Below, one piece after another: positions 8,961-17,522 of a stretch of DNA of 64,000 nt. The notes under the pieces were generated by a model. The model was not told where the DNA came from and made no database searches. It worked only from the letters and a program-made list of their open reading frames with translations. Numbering within the stretch: position 1 is the stretch's first letter; each line of letters starts with the position of its first letter. The stretch is taken from the NCBI GenBank assembly GCA_964457545.1, contig CAYWEN010000016.1:1-64000 (forward strand), in the 5' to 3' direction. Source of the DNA: JAGGTJ01 sp964457545 (GTDB taxonomy: Bacteria > Desulfobacterota > DSM-4660 > Desulfatiglandales > Desulfatiglandaceae). Both the position numbers and the translations under genes were made by a program.

Positions 8961-10643
8961 TCAGGATGGACTGTCCTTGACCCATTCCTTACGTATTAAC
9001 TGCAACATGGTATCAGGATCACTGGTAAGCATATTAACCAGATTCTCATCCAACACAGGAGCTGCTGCATCCTCCATATTACCAGCGTTTTCAAGCTGTT
9101 CCACAGTCATAGGCAGTTGTTCCAATACCGACTGGTTACTGGCGCCACCATTAATCAGCCATCGAATCACCGGACGTACCACAAAAAGGAACAACATCAG
9201 TATTGCAAAAACAGAAAGAAGATACCTTACAAGCATGGTATTGTTCAACAGACTGGCAATAATTCCCTTTTCTGTTTTTTCTGCTGACTCCATCTGCATC
9301 CTCGTTGTCGCAAAAGGTATATTTACCACCTCGATGGCATCACCTCTGCTTGCATTAAAATCAACAGCACGTTTAATTATGTTTTCCAGTTTTGACATTT
9401 CTGCCTGTGATCTTGGAACATACTCCCATTTACCAGCACCTGATATCTCTTTTTCAGATTTTTCAGATTGTTTCTGTTTGCCTTTGTCTGCCTGCTTGTC
9501 TGCATTATCCTTTACAGACTTCACCTGCCTGTACGTACCATCAACCATAACAGCTACCGATATCTTTGTTATCTTGCCTACCGGAGCTACAGTATGGCGC
9601 ATTATCTTGCTGATCTCATAGTTGACGGTTCTTTCTTCCTTTTTAAAAATCGGTTTGCGAACAGCATCCTGTGGCTTTTTCAAACCTTCCTGTGCAAGAT
9701 TTGAAGCTACACCAGGAACTCCAACAGGAATGGCTTGCTTTTCATTTGATACCTGTTTTGAAACCTGTTCACTGCGAATAACCTTTTTGGGATCAAATAT
9801 CTCCTCTGTTTCTTTCTGTTTTGTAAAATCAAAAGAGCAGGATACCCTTACTATGGCCTTGCCAGGTCCAAGGGCCTCTGCAAGCATGGTTTCAAGTCTT
9901 TTTTCCAGACCTTGCTCCACCCGGCACTGAAAGGCCAACTGCTCAGATGTTATCTCTCCAAGAGTAGAATTTCCTTCACTGATAAACGAAGACAAGAGAT
10001 TACCATGATTATCTACAACAGTGACATTTTGCGGAGGCAGATTAGAAACACTGGCAGATACAAGATTGACAATCCCCTTGATCTCCTTTTTGGTCAATTT
10101 CATACCCGGTCTTAATCTGACCGCCACCGAGGCCTTTGCCGGTTTTTCTTCTTCCACAAAAACAGAGTTAACCGGCATAACTATGTGGACACGTGAACTT
10201 ACAACCTTATAAAAGCTGTCAATTGTTCTTGCCAGCTCCCCCTGCAAGGCCCTCTGGTAATTAATATTCTGAACAAATTCCGTCATTCCGAGTTGCGTTT
10301 TATCAAAAATCTCAAAACCAACCCCCCCTCCCCTCGGCAAGCCCTCAGAGGCAAGAGTAAGCCTTACTTCATATACCTTTTCTTTTGGAACAAGAATGGC
10401 CTTTCCATCTGAGGATATTGTATAAGGGATCTTTTGCGCCTTCAGCCTGGATAAAATATCTCCTGCGTCTTCAGGTGAAATATTGGAATAAAGCACCTTG
10501 AACTCCGGCTTGCTGGCCCATATCATAACCATTGACATACACGCCACTGTTCCTGCTATAACAAGCAAAAGAACAACTTTTTTAGCCGTAGTGAGATTCT
10601 TTAAAAATGTTATGATACTGTTTTGCGGTTTGTTCTCCGCCAT
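8961..10643 (-). CDS. fliF: Flagellar MS-ring protein FliF
   Basis: 560 aa, in the family range (530-570). FliF forms the inner-membrane MS ring on which the flagellum is built. There are two membrane segments, near residues 20-42 (VVLLLVIAGTVACMSMVMIW) and near 460-485 (YLLSVFAILMLFLFVVRPVI). YscJ/FliF signatures lie between them: LASEGLPRGGGVGFEIFDKT and RVHIVMPVNSVFVEEEKPAK. The C-terminal tail after the second segment is the FliG-binding region. ATG at 10643 follows AAAAGG. Confidence 0.97.
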   Translation of the reverse strand: MAENKPQNSIITFLKNLTTAKKVVLLLVIAGTVACMSMVMIWASKPEFKVLYSNISPEDAGDILSRLKAQKIPYTISSDGKAILVPKEKVYEVRLTLASEGLPRGGGVGFEIFDKTQLGMTEFVQNINYQRALQGELARTIDSFYKVVSSRVHIVMPVNSVFVEEEKPAKASVAVRLRPGMKLTKKEIKGIVNLVSASVSNLPPQNVTVVDNHGNLLSSFISEGNSTLGEITSEQLAFQCRVEQGLEKRLETMLAEALGPGKAIVRVSCSFDFTKQKETEEIFDPKKVIRSEQVSKQVSNEKQAIPVGVPGVASNLAQEGLKKPQDAVRKPIFKKEERTVNYEISKIMRHTVAPVGKITKISVAVMVDGTYRQVKSVKDNADKQADKGKQKQSEKSEKEISGAGKWEYVPRSQAEMSKLENIIKRAVDFNASRGDAIEVVNIPFATTRMQMESAEKTEKGIIASLLNNTMLVRYLLSVFAILMLFLFVVRPVIRWLINGGASNQSVLEQLPMTVEQLENAGNMEDAAAPVLDENLVNMLTSDPDTMLQLIRKEWVKDSPS

Positions 10644-10677
10644 ACCTTTTATCCTTTTACTGCATCAAAAGGTGTTC

Positions 10678-10715
10678 ACTGGTTTCCATCCATAGATGGC
10701 CTTTTTGACAATCTC
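10678..10715 (-). repeat. R1 solo end
   Basis: CTGGTTTCCATCCATAGATG continuing GCCTTTTTGACAATCTCG is an almost exact R1 end (reverse complement of the right end). It lies in the fliE-fliF gap (10644-10782). No second end is visible within this gap. Confidence 0.65.
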
Positions 10716-10782
10716 GCTGTCTTTCGTGCATTGCTCATATGCCACGGCCAACACAAAGAAAAAGGCTTAAAGGCATACTGAT

Positions 10783-11085
10783 CTAAACCTGCATTTTCAT
10801 AACTTCCTGATAGGCAGTCACAATTTTATTACGTACCTGCATCATAAGCCTGAATGAAATTTCGGCCTTTTGCACTGCTATCATTGTGTTATGGATATCC
10901 TTATCCTGACCGGTAGCCAGATTTTTAACAGCCTGGTCTGCCTCATGGTTGAGCTGGTCTACCTTGTCAATAGCCTTGGTCAACATCTCGCCAAACCCTG
11001 CTGCAGGCTGTTTTTCTCCATTGCTGTTATTCAATAAAGAGATATCAGGTATTTCCAGCTTGTTTAAAAGGGTTATCTTTTGCAT
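10783..11085 (-). CDS. fliE: Flagellar hook-basal body protein FliE
   Basis: 100 aa, typical size. FliE is the adaptor between the MS ring and the proximal rod. The conserved C-terminal half is clear: MIAVQKAEISFRLMMQVRNK then IVTAYQEVMKMQV, as is FGEMLTKAIDKVDQLNHEAD. It starts two bases after the flgC stop and has an AGGTGG ribosome site inside the end of flgC. Confidence 0.95.
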   Translation of the reverse strand: MQKITLLNKLEIPDISLLNNSNGEKQPAAGFGEMLTKAIDKVDQLNHEADQAVKNLATGQDKDIHNTMIAVQKAEISFRLMMQVRNKIVTAYQEVMKMQV

Positions 11086-11087
11086 AA

Positions 11088-11528
11088 CTATCGACCACCT
11101 ATTTCCAATGCCTTCATGGCCATCTTTTTTGTTGCGTTTATACTTGCTATGTTTGCCTCATAACTTCTTGTTGCAGACATCATATTGACCATTTCTTCAA
11201 TCGTATTGATGTTTGGCATGGCAACATATCCGTCTCTGTCAGCATCCGGATTACCGGGATCATATCTCAGCAGGGGCCTTCTCTGATCATTTATCACACC
11301 AACCACCCTTACAGCAGACAACGAGGAAGCCAATCTTTTATCAAGTTCACTCCTGAAGGTTGTTCCGGCCGGAACAGCAGCAAATACTACATCCTTTCTT
11401 CTGTAAGGACCCCCCTCAGCAGTATGCGTAGTGTTAATATTTGCCAGATTGCTGGCAATAACGTTTATACGCACCTGCTGAGCACTCATTCCTGAAGAAC
11501 TGATATCTAATGCATTAAAAAAGTCCAT
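11088..11528 (-). CDS. flgC: Flagellar basal-body rod protein FlgC
   Basis: 146 aa, typical. Proximal rod subunit. The rod signature SSSGMSAQQVRINVIASNLA then NINTTHTAEGGPYRRK is at the N-terminus. The C-terminal heptad region contains EEMVNMMSATRSYEANIASI. It lies between flgB and fliE with almost no spacing. A GAAGGT ribosome site precedes the ATG. Confidence 0.97.
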   Translation of the reverse strand: MDFFNALDISSSGMSAQQVRINVIASNLANINTTHTAEGGPYRRKDVVFAAVPAGTTFRSELDKRLASSLSAVRVVGVINDQRRPLLRYDPGNPDADRDGYVAMPNINTIEEMVNMMSATRSYEANIASINATKKMAMKALEIGGR

Positions 11529-11531
11529 TCT

Positions 11532-11945
11532 TTATTTACCTTCACTGATTACATACCTAAGATCTTGAAATTTTTTAGATATAAGTCGTGCAGTTGCATC
11601 ATACATAATTGTGTTTTTAGCAAGAGACGCCATCATTCTTCCTATATCAACCGTATTGCGATCTCCCGGCAAGGTAGGTGAAAAAAGCCTGGTTAATCTG
11701 ATATTCATATTATTGGCATCCCTTGCAGAGGCAATATGCCCTTGCCTTGTTATCCTCAGACCTAATGCCTTGTGCCTTCCTGTTTTTTCTGCCATATTTT
11801 GTTTTACCAACAGATCAAATGCCTTGTAGTTAGGTGTATCAATATTGGCTATATCTGACGACAAAAGCCTGTTTTTTACAGATCTCAGGTCAAGTGCGCG
11901 ATTCAAGGTCGCGATGGTATCGTCAAATATCGTAACAGTCTTCAT
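11532..11945 (-). CDS. flgB: Flagellar basal-body rod protein FlgB
   Basis: 137 aa, first gene of the flagellar structural operon. Proximal rod subunit, with KNRLLSSDIANIDTPNYKAF near the N-terminus and a C-terminal helix including MASLAKNTIMYDATARLISK. ATG at 11945 follows AGAGG. A strong sigma-54 promoter match lies 44-59 bases upstream, so the operon is probably a middle-class gene set activated by the NtrC-type regulator encoded just upstream. Confidence 0.96.
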   Translation of the reverse strand: MKTVTIFDDTIATLNRALDLRSVKNRLLSSDIANIDTPNYKAFDLLVKQNMAEKTGRHKALGLRITRQGHIASARDANNMNIRLTRLFSPTLPGDRNTVDIGRMMASLAKNTIMYDATARLISKKFQDLRYVISEGK

Positions 11946-11988
11946 GTGAAACCTCTCTACTTAATCAATATCTTTTGCCATAGGATTG

Positions 11989-12004
11989 AGCAAATACCAT
12001 ACCA
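11989..12004 (-). promoter_or_regulatory. Sigma-54 promoter of the flgB operon
   Basis: On the minus strand the sequence is TGGTATGGTATTTGCT, which fits the -24/-12 consensus TGGCAYRNNNNTTGCW at the essential GG and GC with correct spacing. The predicted start is about 32 bases upstream of flgB. The neighbouring regulator carries the GAFTGA loop needed to contact sigma-54. Confidence 0.8.
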
Positions 12005-12222
12005 GAGATTACAGAGAGCATTTTTTCCATAATAATATTTTTTACAATTCCTTGGGTCTGTAACACATTCCCCTTCTATCTGTCTGTTACGTTTAAAAAA
12101 ACCCTCCATAACAAAAAAACAGGACACAGCAGGCATCAACACAAGGCACAGGTTATACAGACAGCATAGGACTTTTAGCATTCATTTGAGCCAGGAAATA
12201 TTTGCCTCCCGCAACAGGTTAT

Positions 12223-13578
12223 TTATTCCCCTGCCTCCCTGTATTCTCTTAGCTTGTTTCTCAGTGTTCTTATACTGATACCCAGCATTTTTGCCGCTAC
12301 TGTCCTGTTTCCTTGAACCTCTTCCAGAGTTTTGAAGATCAAGGCCTTTTCCATCTCTTTTACAGACAACCCTGCCTTGATTCTGACAGGCATACTTTCT
12401 TCCAGCTCTGTACTGTCAGGGAACAGATGAGCAGGCATGATTGTTTCTCCCATAGACAACAGCACTGCTCTTTCAATGGCGTTTTCCAGCTCTCTGACAT
12501 TCCCCTTCCAGTCATACTTGTTTAAAAGTGCCAACGTTTCATCAGATATCCCTTTGACAGGAAGATGATTTTTATCACTGTATTTTTTAAGAAAAAACTC
12601 GGCCAGAAGAGGAATGTCCTCCTTTCTTTCCCGCAGGGGAGGAATCTTAAAGGGAATAACATTGATCCTGTAATACAGATCCTCCCTGAATTTACCTTCC
12701 TCAACCGCCTTTTTTATATCCACATTACAGATAGCAATTACCCGGACATCAACAGGAACGGTCCTTTTCCCGCCGATCCTGTCCACCTCCCTTTCCTGAA
12801 GGACTCGCAAAAGTTTTGCCTGAAGAGACAGAGGCATTTCTGTTATTTCATCCAGGATAAGTGTGCCTCCATCCGCCTGTTCAAATTTTCCCTTTTTCCG
12901 GTTTACTGCTCCTGTAAAGGCCCCTTTTTCATGACCAAACAGTTCACTCTCCACCAAGGTTTCAGGCAGTGCCGCGCAGTTGACAGCAACGTATGCTCCC
13001 TTATCCCTGCCACTGTGTGCATGAATATAGGAGGCCAAAAGCTCCTTTCCCGTCCCGCTTTCACCTGTTATAAGAACAGAAGAATCGCTTGGAGCAATCT
13101 TCACAGCAAGTTTCATTATATTCAGGAGTCTGGAATTGGCAGTAATGATAGCCTTGGATTTATGCGCATTCTTGGGATGATAGATAACACCACCATTATC
13201 TGCCCTGTGAATCATCCTGGACTGAACCTTTTTTACGGCAGAATCAAGGACATCTGAAGAAAAAGGTTTGATAATATAATCTGATGCCCCCTCCTGAATA
13301 GCCTCCACTGCATTATTGATTGTTCCATATGCCGTTATCATTATTACCGGAATCTGTGGATCAATCTTTTTAATATTTGCCAAAACTTCCATTCCTGACA
13401 TCTCTGGCATCTTAACGTCCGTTATAACCATGCTGAAACAATCTTTACGGAACTTGTCGATAGCCTCCAGACCGTTTTTGGCCGTTTCCACAGAAAAACC
13501 GCTTCGGTTTAATGCATGGCTGAGAGCCAGTCTCATATCCGGTTCATCATCAACGACTAAAATTGGTTCTATTCCCAT
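12223..13578 (-). CDS. Sigma-54 response regulator, FlrC/FlgR-like
   Basis: 451 aa NtrC-type regulator. The receiver domain (1-~120) has acidic pocket residues DDE near 10-12, phospho-acceptor Asp ~54 (VITDVKMP) and Lys ~104. The AAA+ domain has Walker A GESGTGK (~172-178), the sigma-54 loop GAFTGA (~219-224) and TLILDEI as Walker B. The C-terminal Fis-type helix-turn-helix includes NRTVAAKMLGISIRTLRNKL. I chose the second ATG (13578) since AAAGGAG then sits at proper distance. It lies between its likely kinase and the flgB operon, so it is the probable activator of the sigma-54 promoter at 11989-12004. Confidence 0.92.
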   Translation of the reverse strand: MGIEPILVVDDEPDMRLALSHALNRSGFSVETAKNGLEAIDKFRKDCFSMVITDVKMPEMSGMEVLANIKKIDPQIPVIMITAYGTINNAVEAIQEGASDYIIKPFSSDVLDSAVKKVQSRMIHRADNGGVIYHPKNAHKSKAIITANSRLLNIMKLAVKIAPSDSSVLITGESGTGKELLASYIHAHSGRDKGAYVAVNCAALPETLVESELFGHEKGAFTGAVNRKKGKFEQADGGTLILDEITEMPLSLQAKLLRVLQEREVDRIGGKRTVPVDVRVIAICNVDIKKAVEEGKFREDLYYRINVIPFKIPPLRERKEDIPLLAEFFLKKYSDKNHLPVKGISDETLALLNKYDWKGNVRELENAIERAVLLSMGETIMPAHLFPDSTELEESMPVRIKAGLSVKEMEKALIFKTLEEVQGNRTVAAKMLGISIRTLRNKLREYREAGE

Positions 13579-13616
13579 TCTCATGCTCCTTTACCTGATT
13601 GTACAAATGGTCATGT

Positions 13617-13641
13617 AACCGGTTCCACCCACAAATCATTT
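13617..13641 (-). repeat. Degenerate R1 end at kinase stop codon
   Basis: ACCGGTTCCACCCACAAATC resembles an R1 end. The stop codon of the upstream kinase lies within it (13636-13638). Similarity is imperfect. Confidence 0.35.
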
Positions 13642-14931
13642 CCTGGACACTGCGGGGGTCTCCATGCCCTCCCAAACAGGCAGCCTGATAACACAAACCG
13701 TTCCCTTTCCTTTTGTACTGTTAATATCAATCGTACCATTATGAAGTTTTACAATATTATGAACAATGGCAAGGCCGAGGCCTGTACCCTTTTTCTTCGT
13801 ACTGAAAAAAGGATCAAATACCATAGAGATATCAGATCTGGATATACCTTTACCAGTATCCGCAAATCTGATTTCTGCCATATCATAATTATCCGGTCTT
13901 GTTTTTATCCTCTTCACGGAAATGGTAAGTCTGCCGCCTTCCGGCATAGCCTGAATGGCATTAAGAACAATATTCAGCACAACCTGCTTCAACAGTTCCA
14001 AATCACCATATACCATAAGAGAAGACGATAAGAACTCAGTAACCACTTCAATGGAATTAGCCGATCTGATCATATGATCTGTAAAGCAAAGAGAATCATT
14101 GACGAGCTGTTTTATATCCAGCACCTTGAAATCTGGCATCTGCTGAGGCTTGATAAACAGCAACATATTGGATATAATGTTGTTTATAGATGTAACTCCG
14201 GAAGATATATGTTCCACAAGGGTTTTTGCCTCTGGCAATTTTTGAAGATCTTTTTTGAGTAATGAGGCAAACAGTTCAATACTGCCAAGAGGATTTCTTA
14301 TCTCGTGAGCTATGTTTGCCGCCATCTCTCCCATGGCAGCAAGTCGCCCTGCCCTGTTTGCACGTTCCTCAAGTTTTTTCATTCTTGTAATATCCTGCAA
14401 TGTCAAGGCAATACCATGCTGTTCTCCTTTCTTGTTTTGCAATGGAGAGATACAAATACTGACATGCTTATTTCCTTTTGCCTTTACAGGCATCTCTGTT
14501 TCAAACTGTACAGCCTCTCCTGTTTCACCCACACATATCAAATGCCGCTCAATATCTTCAAAAAAATCTGATTCAAATATATTCTTCAAGGTCTTTCCCG
14601 CAGCCTGCACAGCCCTGAAACCTGTCAATCTTTCAGCAGCCCTGTTAAAACTGGTAATATGGTTTTCCCTGTCAATTACAATCACTCCTGCCGTCAAGCT
14701 GTCTAATATACAATGAAGATAATTTTCAGATGACTCCTTTTCCTTCAGATTCCTTTTCAGTTCTTCGTTTTTATATTTAAGTTCAATATCTAATGCCCTT
14801 ACCTGATCTTCCAGATTCCGGTAATATTTTTCAATGCTTGATGCCGCACTGTTAAAAGACTTGATTGCATTATCCAGCAGATCAAGTCTTGCAAACTGAT
14901 TTTCAGCAATATCTGATTGTTGCACTTTCAT
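13636..14931 (-). CDS. PAS sensor histidine kinase, FlrB/FlgS-like
   Basis: 431 aa with no membrane segment, so cytoplasmic. Order: N-terminal coiled coil (~25-75), PAS domain (~72-190, LDSLTAGVIVIDRENHITSF), HisKA with H209 in ANIAHEIRNPLGS, then HATPase with the N box NIVLNAIQAMPEGG, DTGKGIS and the GTGLGLAI glycine loop. Soluble PAS kinases beside an NtrC-type regulator and a flagellar operon match FlrB/FleS/FlgS. It is separated from the regulator by about 57 bases and is likely co-transcribed with it, possibly from the sigma-54 promoter at 15274-15289. Confidence 0.9.
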   Translation of the reverse strand: MKVQQSDIAENQFARLDLLDNAIKSFNSAASSIEKYYRNLEDQVRALDIELKYKNEELKRNLKEKESSENYLHCILDSLTAGVIVIDRENHITSFNRAAERLTGFRAVQAAGKTLKNIFESDFFEDIERHLICVGETGEAVQFETEMPVKAKGNKHVSICISPLQNKKGEQHGIALTLQDITRMKKLEERANRAGRLAAMGEMAANIAHEIRNPLGSIELFASLLKKDLQKLPEAKTLVEHISSGVTSINNIISNMLLFIKPQQMPDFKVLDIKQLVNDSLCFTDHMIRSANSIEVVTEFLSSSLMVYGDLELLKQVVLNIVLNAIQAMPEGGRLTISVKRIKTRPDNYDMAEIRFADTGKGISRSDISMVFDPFFSTKKKGTGLGLAIVHNIVKLHNGTIDINSTKGKGTVCVIRLPVWEGMETPAVSRK

Positions 14932-15273
14932 TTATCCTCTTGAATTATTCCAATTTTTAACTGGTTGCAGGTTACACTTGGCGTTCAACTCATAAAAAAG
15001 CAGATAACAACGATATTTTTCCGCATCTCAACAGCATTCAGAATACAAGACCTGCAACCAGGGTTATCAGTTGTCTTCCTGTCCGCCGGGATATTACTGG
15101 AATGGACATGTAACATTCCGGCAGGCCACAGGATTTCAGACAATATTCAAAGAATTTACTGAACCAAGATTTTTTACAGCGAACCAGCGCTGGATTAAGG
15201 TCTCAGACACAGAAGACACAAGATCACAAAAAAACAAATTTTTATGGATAACAACCGGGTGCATATAAGATAT

Positions 15274-15289
15274 GGCAAAAAGCATGCCA
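15274..15289 (-). promoter_or_regulatory. Sigma-54 promoter upstream of kinase/regulator pair
   Basis: The minus strand reads TGGCATGCTTTTTGCC: TGGCAT (-24) and TTGC (-12) with exact spacing. It points towards the kinase gene. This fits a Vibrio/Pseudomonas-like hierarchy where a sigma-54 activator (the gene at 15705-16766) turns on the flrBC pair. The long leader is unusual. Confidence 0.7.
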
Positions 15290-15469
15290 GTGGTTTCATA
15301 AAGAAAAGGAAGAAAGGGAAAGTTTGTATTTATGATAATTATTCAGAGAGTTAGACATATAAAAATCACGTGTAAAAAAGACATCAAATGCCATTTGCAG
15401 CCTGTCTGTTGTCAGTCATTTGACATGAAACAATAGCGATCCGGAAGTCCAAGGGTAATCCCCCCCAAA

Positions 15470-15541
15470 AAAAAAGCCCAGTCAGAAAGAAAAGAATGCC
15501 AAGGGACAATAGCACTGTTTCCTTTTTGACTGAGCCTTATG
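15470..15541 (-). terminator. Rho-independent terminator of the receiver-less activator gene
   Basis: Read on the minus strand, arms AAGGCTCAGTCAAAAAGGAAA-like and TTTCTTTCTGACTGGGCTT pair, with a loop of about 30 bases, followed by a run of nine T. It lies 164 bases after the stop of the gene at 15705-16766 and upstream of the sigma-54 promoter, so it would isolate the two units. Confidence 0.6.
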
Positions 15542-15704
15542 AAGGAAAAATATTAACCTGATTACAGGAACAATATCATTGTATCTGATTCCCGTTCAGC
15601 AAGAGACATTTTCCACAACCTCATTACAGACCATGGACTCTGTTCAGTATCCAAAAAACCACCTGGGGATAGATACTGTCTGAGTTGCCTCTTTCATACA
15701 AGTC

Positions 15705-16766
15705 CTAAAAAAATGCAGATGATATCCGGGGATATTCTTGAGTCAACTTATATCTCTTTATCTTTTCTACCAAGGTGGTTCTGTTTAAATGCAAAAGCTT
15801 TGCTGCCCTGTTTTTAACCCAGTGAGTTTTTTCAAGGGATTTATAGATAAGGGCCTTTTCAAACTCACTGACTGCTGTATTCAAACAAATTCCATCACCG
15901 GAAAATTCTATATCAGAAAAAAGCACAGCTTCTGTTTTGTGAGTTAACTTGCCTGGCAAATCTTCCGGACTTATCTCCCCGTTACCTTTCAAAACGACCG
16001 TCCTTTCCAGCGTGTTTTTAAGTTCCCGAATATTCCCCGGCCAGGAATATGAACAAATAATCTCCATTGCCTTTTCCGAAATACCGGTTACAGTTTTTCC
16101 TTTTTCTTCATTAAATTTTTTTAAAAAGTGGTTAACAAGAAGCGGAATATCATTGCGTCTCTCTCTCAAGGGAGGAATACGGATGGGAATAACCTCAAGA
16201 CGATAAAAGAGATCTTCCCTAAATTCCCCCTTTTGCACTGCCTTTTCCAAATCCCTGTGAGTAGCTGCAAGTATCCTGACATCCACATTGACTGCTCTTG
16301 ATCCTCCCACACGGTAAAATTCCCGTTCCTCCAAAACCCTGAGAACCTTGACCTGCAAATCCTGGCTCATATCTCCTATCTCGTCCAGAAAGATAGTCCC
16401 ATTATCAGCCAATTCAAATTTCCCTGCCTTTGCAGTCGTTGCCCCTGTAAATGCACCACGCACATGTCCAAACAACTCACTTTCAAGAAGATTTTCCGGA
16501 ATAGCCCCGCAGTTTATTGGTATTAACGGGTTGGTGTTTCTGTGTGAACAGTTGTGAATCGCCCTGGCAACCAGTTCTTTCCCTGTTCCGCTTTCCCCAT
16601 ATATAATTACATTGCTATCACTGTCTGCCACCTGCGCTATAAGCTTAAATATCCTTTGAATCTTCTCGCTTTTTCCTACAATACCCATAAATCCATGTTC
16701 CATGTCAGGGCAATCAGAAGAACAGGAATTTTCCGGCATAATTTTTCTGGCAGCTAAATCAGACAT
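15705..16766 (-). CDS. Receiver-less sigma-54 activator (FlrA-like candidate)
   Basis: 353 aa. After a ~25-residue tail, it enters directly into the AAA+ domain: Walker A GESGTGK (57-63), GAFTGA (104-109), Walker B GTIFLDEIGD. A Fis-type helix-turn-helix closes it (VKNRAAKLLHLNRTTLVEKI). There is no receiver, FleQ, PAS or GAF domain, so phosphorylation control is unlikely; activity may be controlled by level or by partners. I chose ATG 16766 because GAGGGA lies 8 bases upstream. The open frame continues further upstream, but that part is Cys/Phe-rich and looks untranslated. FleQ-class master regulators bind with similar HTH motifs, and the position suggests a role above the kinase pair. Confidence 0.85.
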   Translation of the reverse strand: MSDLAARKIMPENSCSSDCPDMEHGFMGIVGKSEKIQRIFKLIAQVADSDSNVIIYGESGTGKELVARAIHNCSHRNTNPLIPINCGAIPENLLESELFGHVRGAFTGATTAKAGKFELADNGTIFLDEIGDMSQDLQVKVLRVLEEREFYRVGGSRAVNVDVRILAATHRDLEKAVQKGEFREDLFYRLEVIPIRIPPLRERRNDIPLLVNHFLKKFNEEKGKTVTGISEKAMEIICSYSWPGNIRELKNTLERTVVLKGNGEISPEDLPGKLTHKTEAVLFSDIEFSGDGICLNTAVSEFEKALIYKSLEKTHWVKNRAAKLLHLNRTTLVEKIKRYKLTQEYPRISSAFF

Positions 16767-17522
16767 AACCATTCCCTCTACACTTTCATGTGATAAGCAA
16801 AAAATTATACATATAACCACAAAGATTGTTTTCTGTTTTAAACCAACTGTGCAAAACCTGTTCCTGCCTGTATGTGTTTTATAGAAAAATCTCAAAAGAC
16901 ACCCTTGAAAAGACACCTCAACAGGACATACAACACAGAAAACATAGGACATTTTTTTATTACCAAAAAATGTGCAGAGGAAATATTGCACTGTAAAAGC
17001 CGAAATAAAAGATACAAACAAAGAAGTTGCCAATTTCCATTATTGCATTTTGCAAAAAATCAGAGGACCAGAAAAAACATACACAACATAACCACATAAA
17101 ATCACCAGGCATTCATAGCAGCAGCGACATTCATACCACATATTCCTGTCTGTCCTTACAAGAAAAACAGCAAAACAGCACAAGACCAGCAGAAAATATC
17201 GTGTTTCAACACACAGAAAAAAGATACAAACAACAGCCATACATACCCCATATTGTGCAGAACACATTCAAGCAACAAGATAAAGCAGAAAAATTTTCGG
17301 ACTTGCACTACAAGACATAAAAACAGGAAGGCAAAATCAAAAAAGGTAAGGGGCAAGTATCTGTATCCAGGAAACACAAGAGATCAGAGATTGCAGACCT
17401 TGGGATAGCATATATTGTGCATGTGTCAAAATCAGAAACGTAAAACAGCTTTTAATTAAAAAAACAAACACAGAGGTCATCACATAGTATTGCATAATGA
17501 TAAACCAATTCGCATTTTGCAA
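16767..17522. other. Gene-free A-rich region
   Basis: About 750 bases with many A-rich tracts on the plus strand and no credible gene on either strand. No sigma-54 match found. It must hold the promoter of the receiver-less activator gene, but I cannot place it confidently. Confidence 0.5.

Larger units (their letters stand above)
14932..15704. other. Long gene-free region upstream of the kinase gene
   Basis: No credible coding sequence; short open frames here lack ribosome sites and family features. It contains a sigma-54 promoter match (15274-15289) and a minus-strand terminator hairpin (15470-15541). If the promoter serves the kinase gene, the transcript has a leader of about 330 bases. 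Confidence 0.6.

Noticed and set aside
11957..12181. 74-aa minus-strand frame between flgB and the regulator gene
   Set aside because: It contains the sigma-54 promoter of flgB and shows no homology-like pattern.
14965..15268. Two ~65-aa plus-strand frames upstream of the kinase gene
   Set aside because: They overlap each other in different frames, lack ribosome sites and family features, and lie across a predicted leader.
16773..17033. Upstream extension of the receiver-less sigma-54 activator
   Set aside because: The open frame continues ~87 codons, but the extra part is Cys/Phe-rich without domain character, and a good ribosome site marks the start at 16766.
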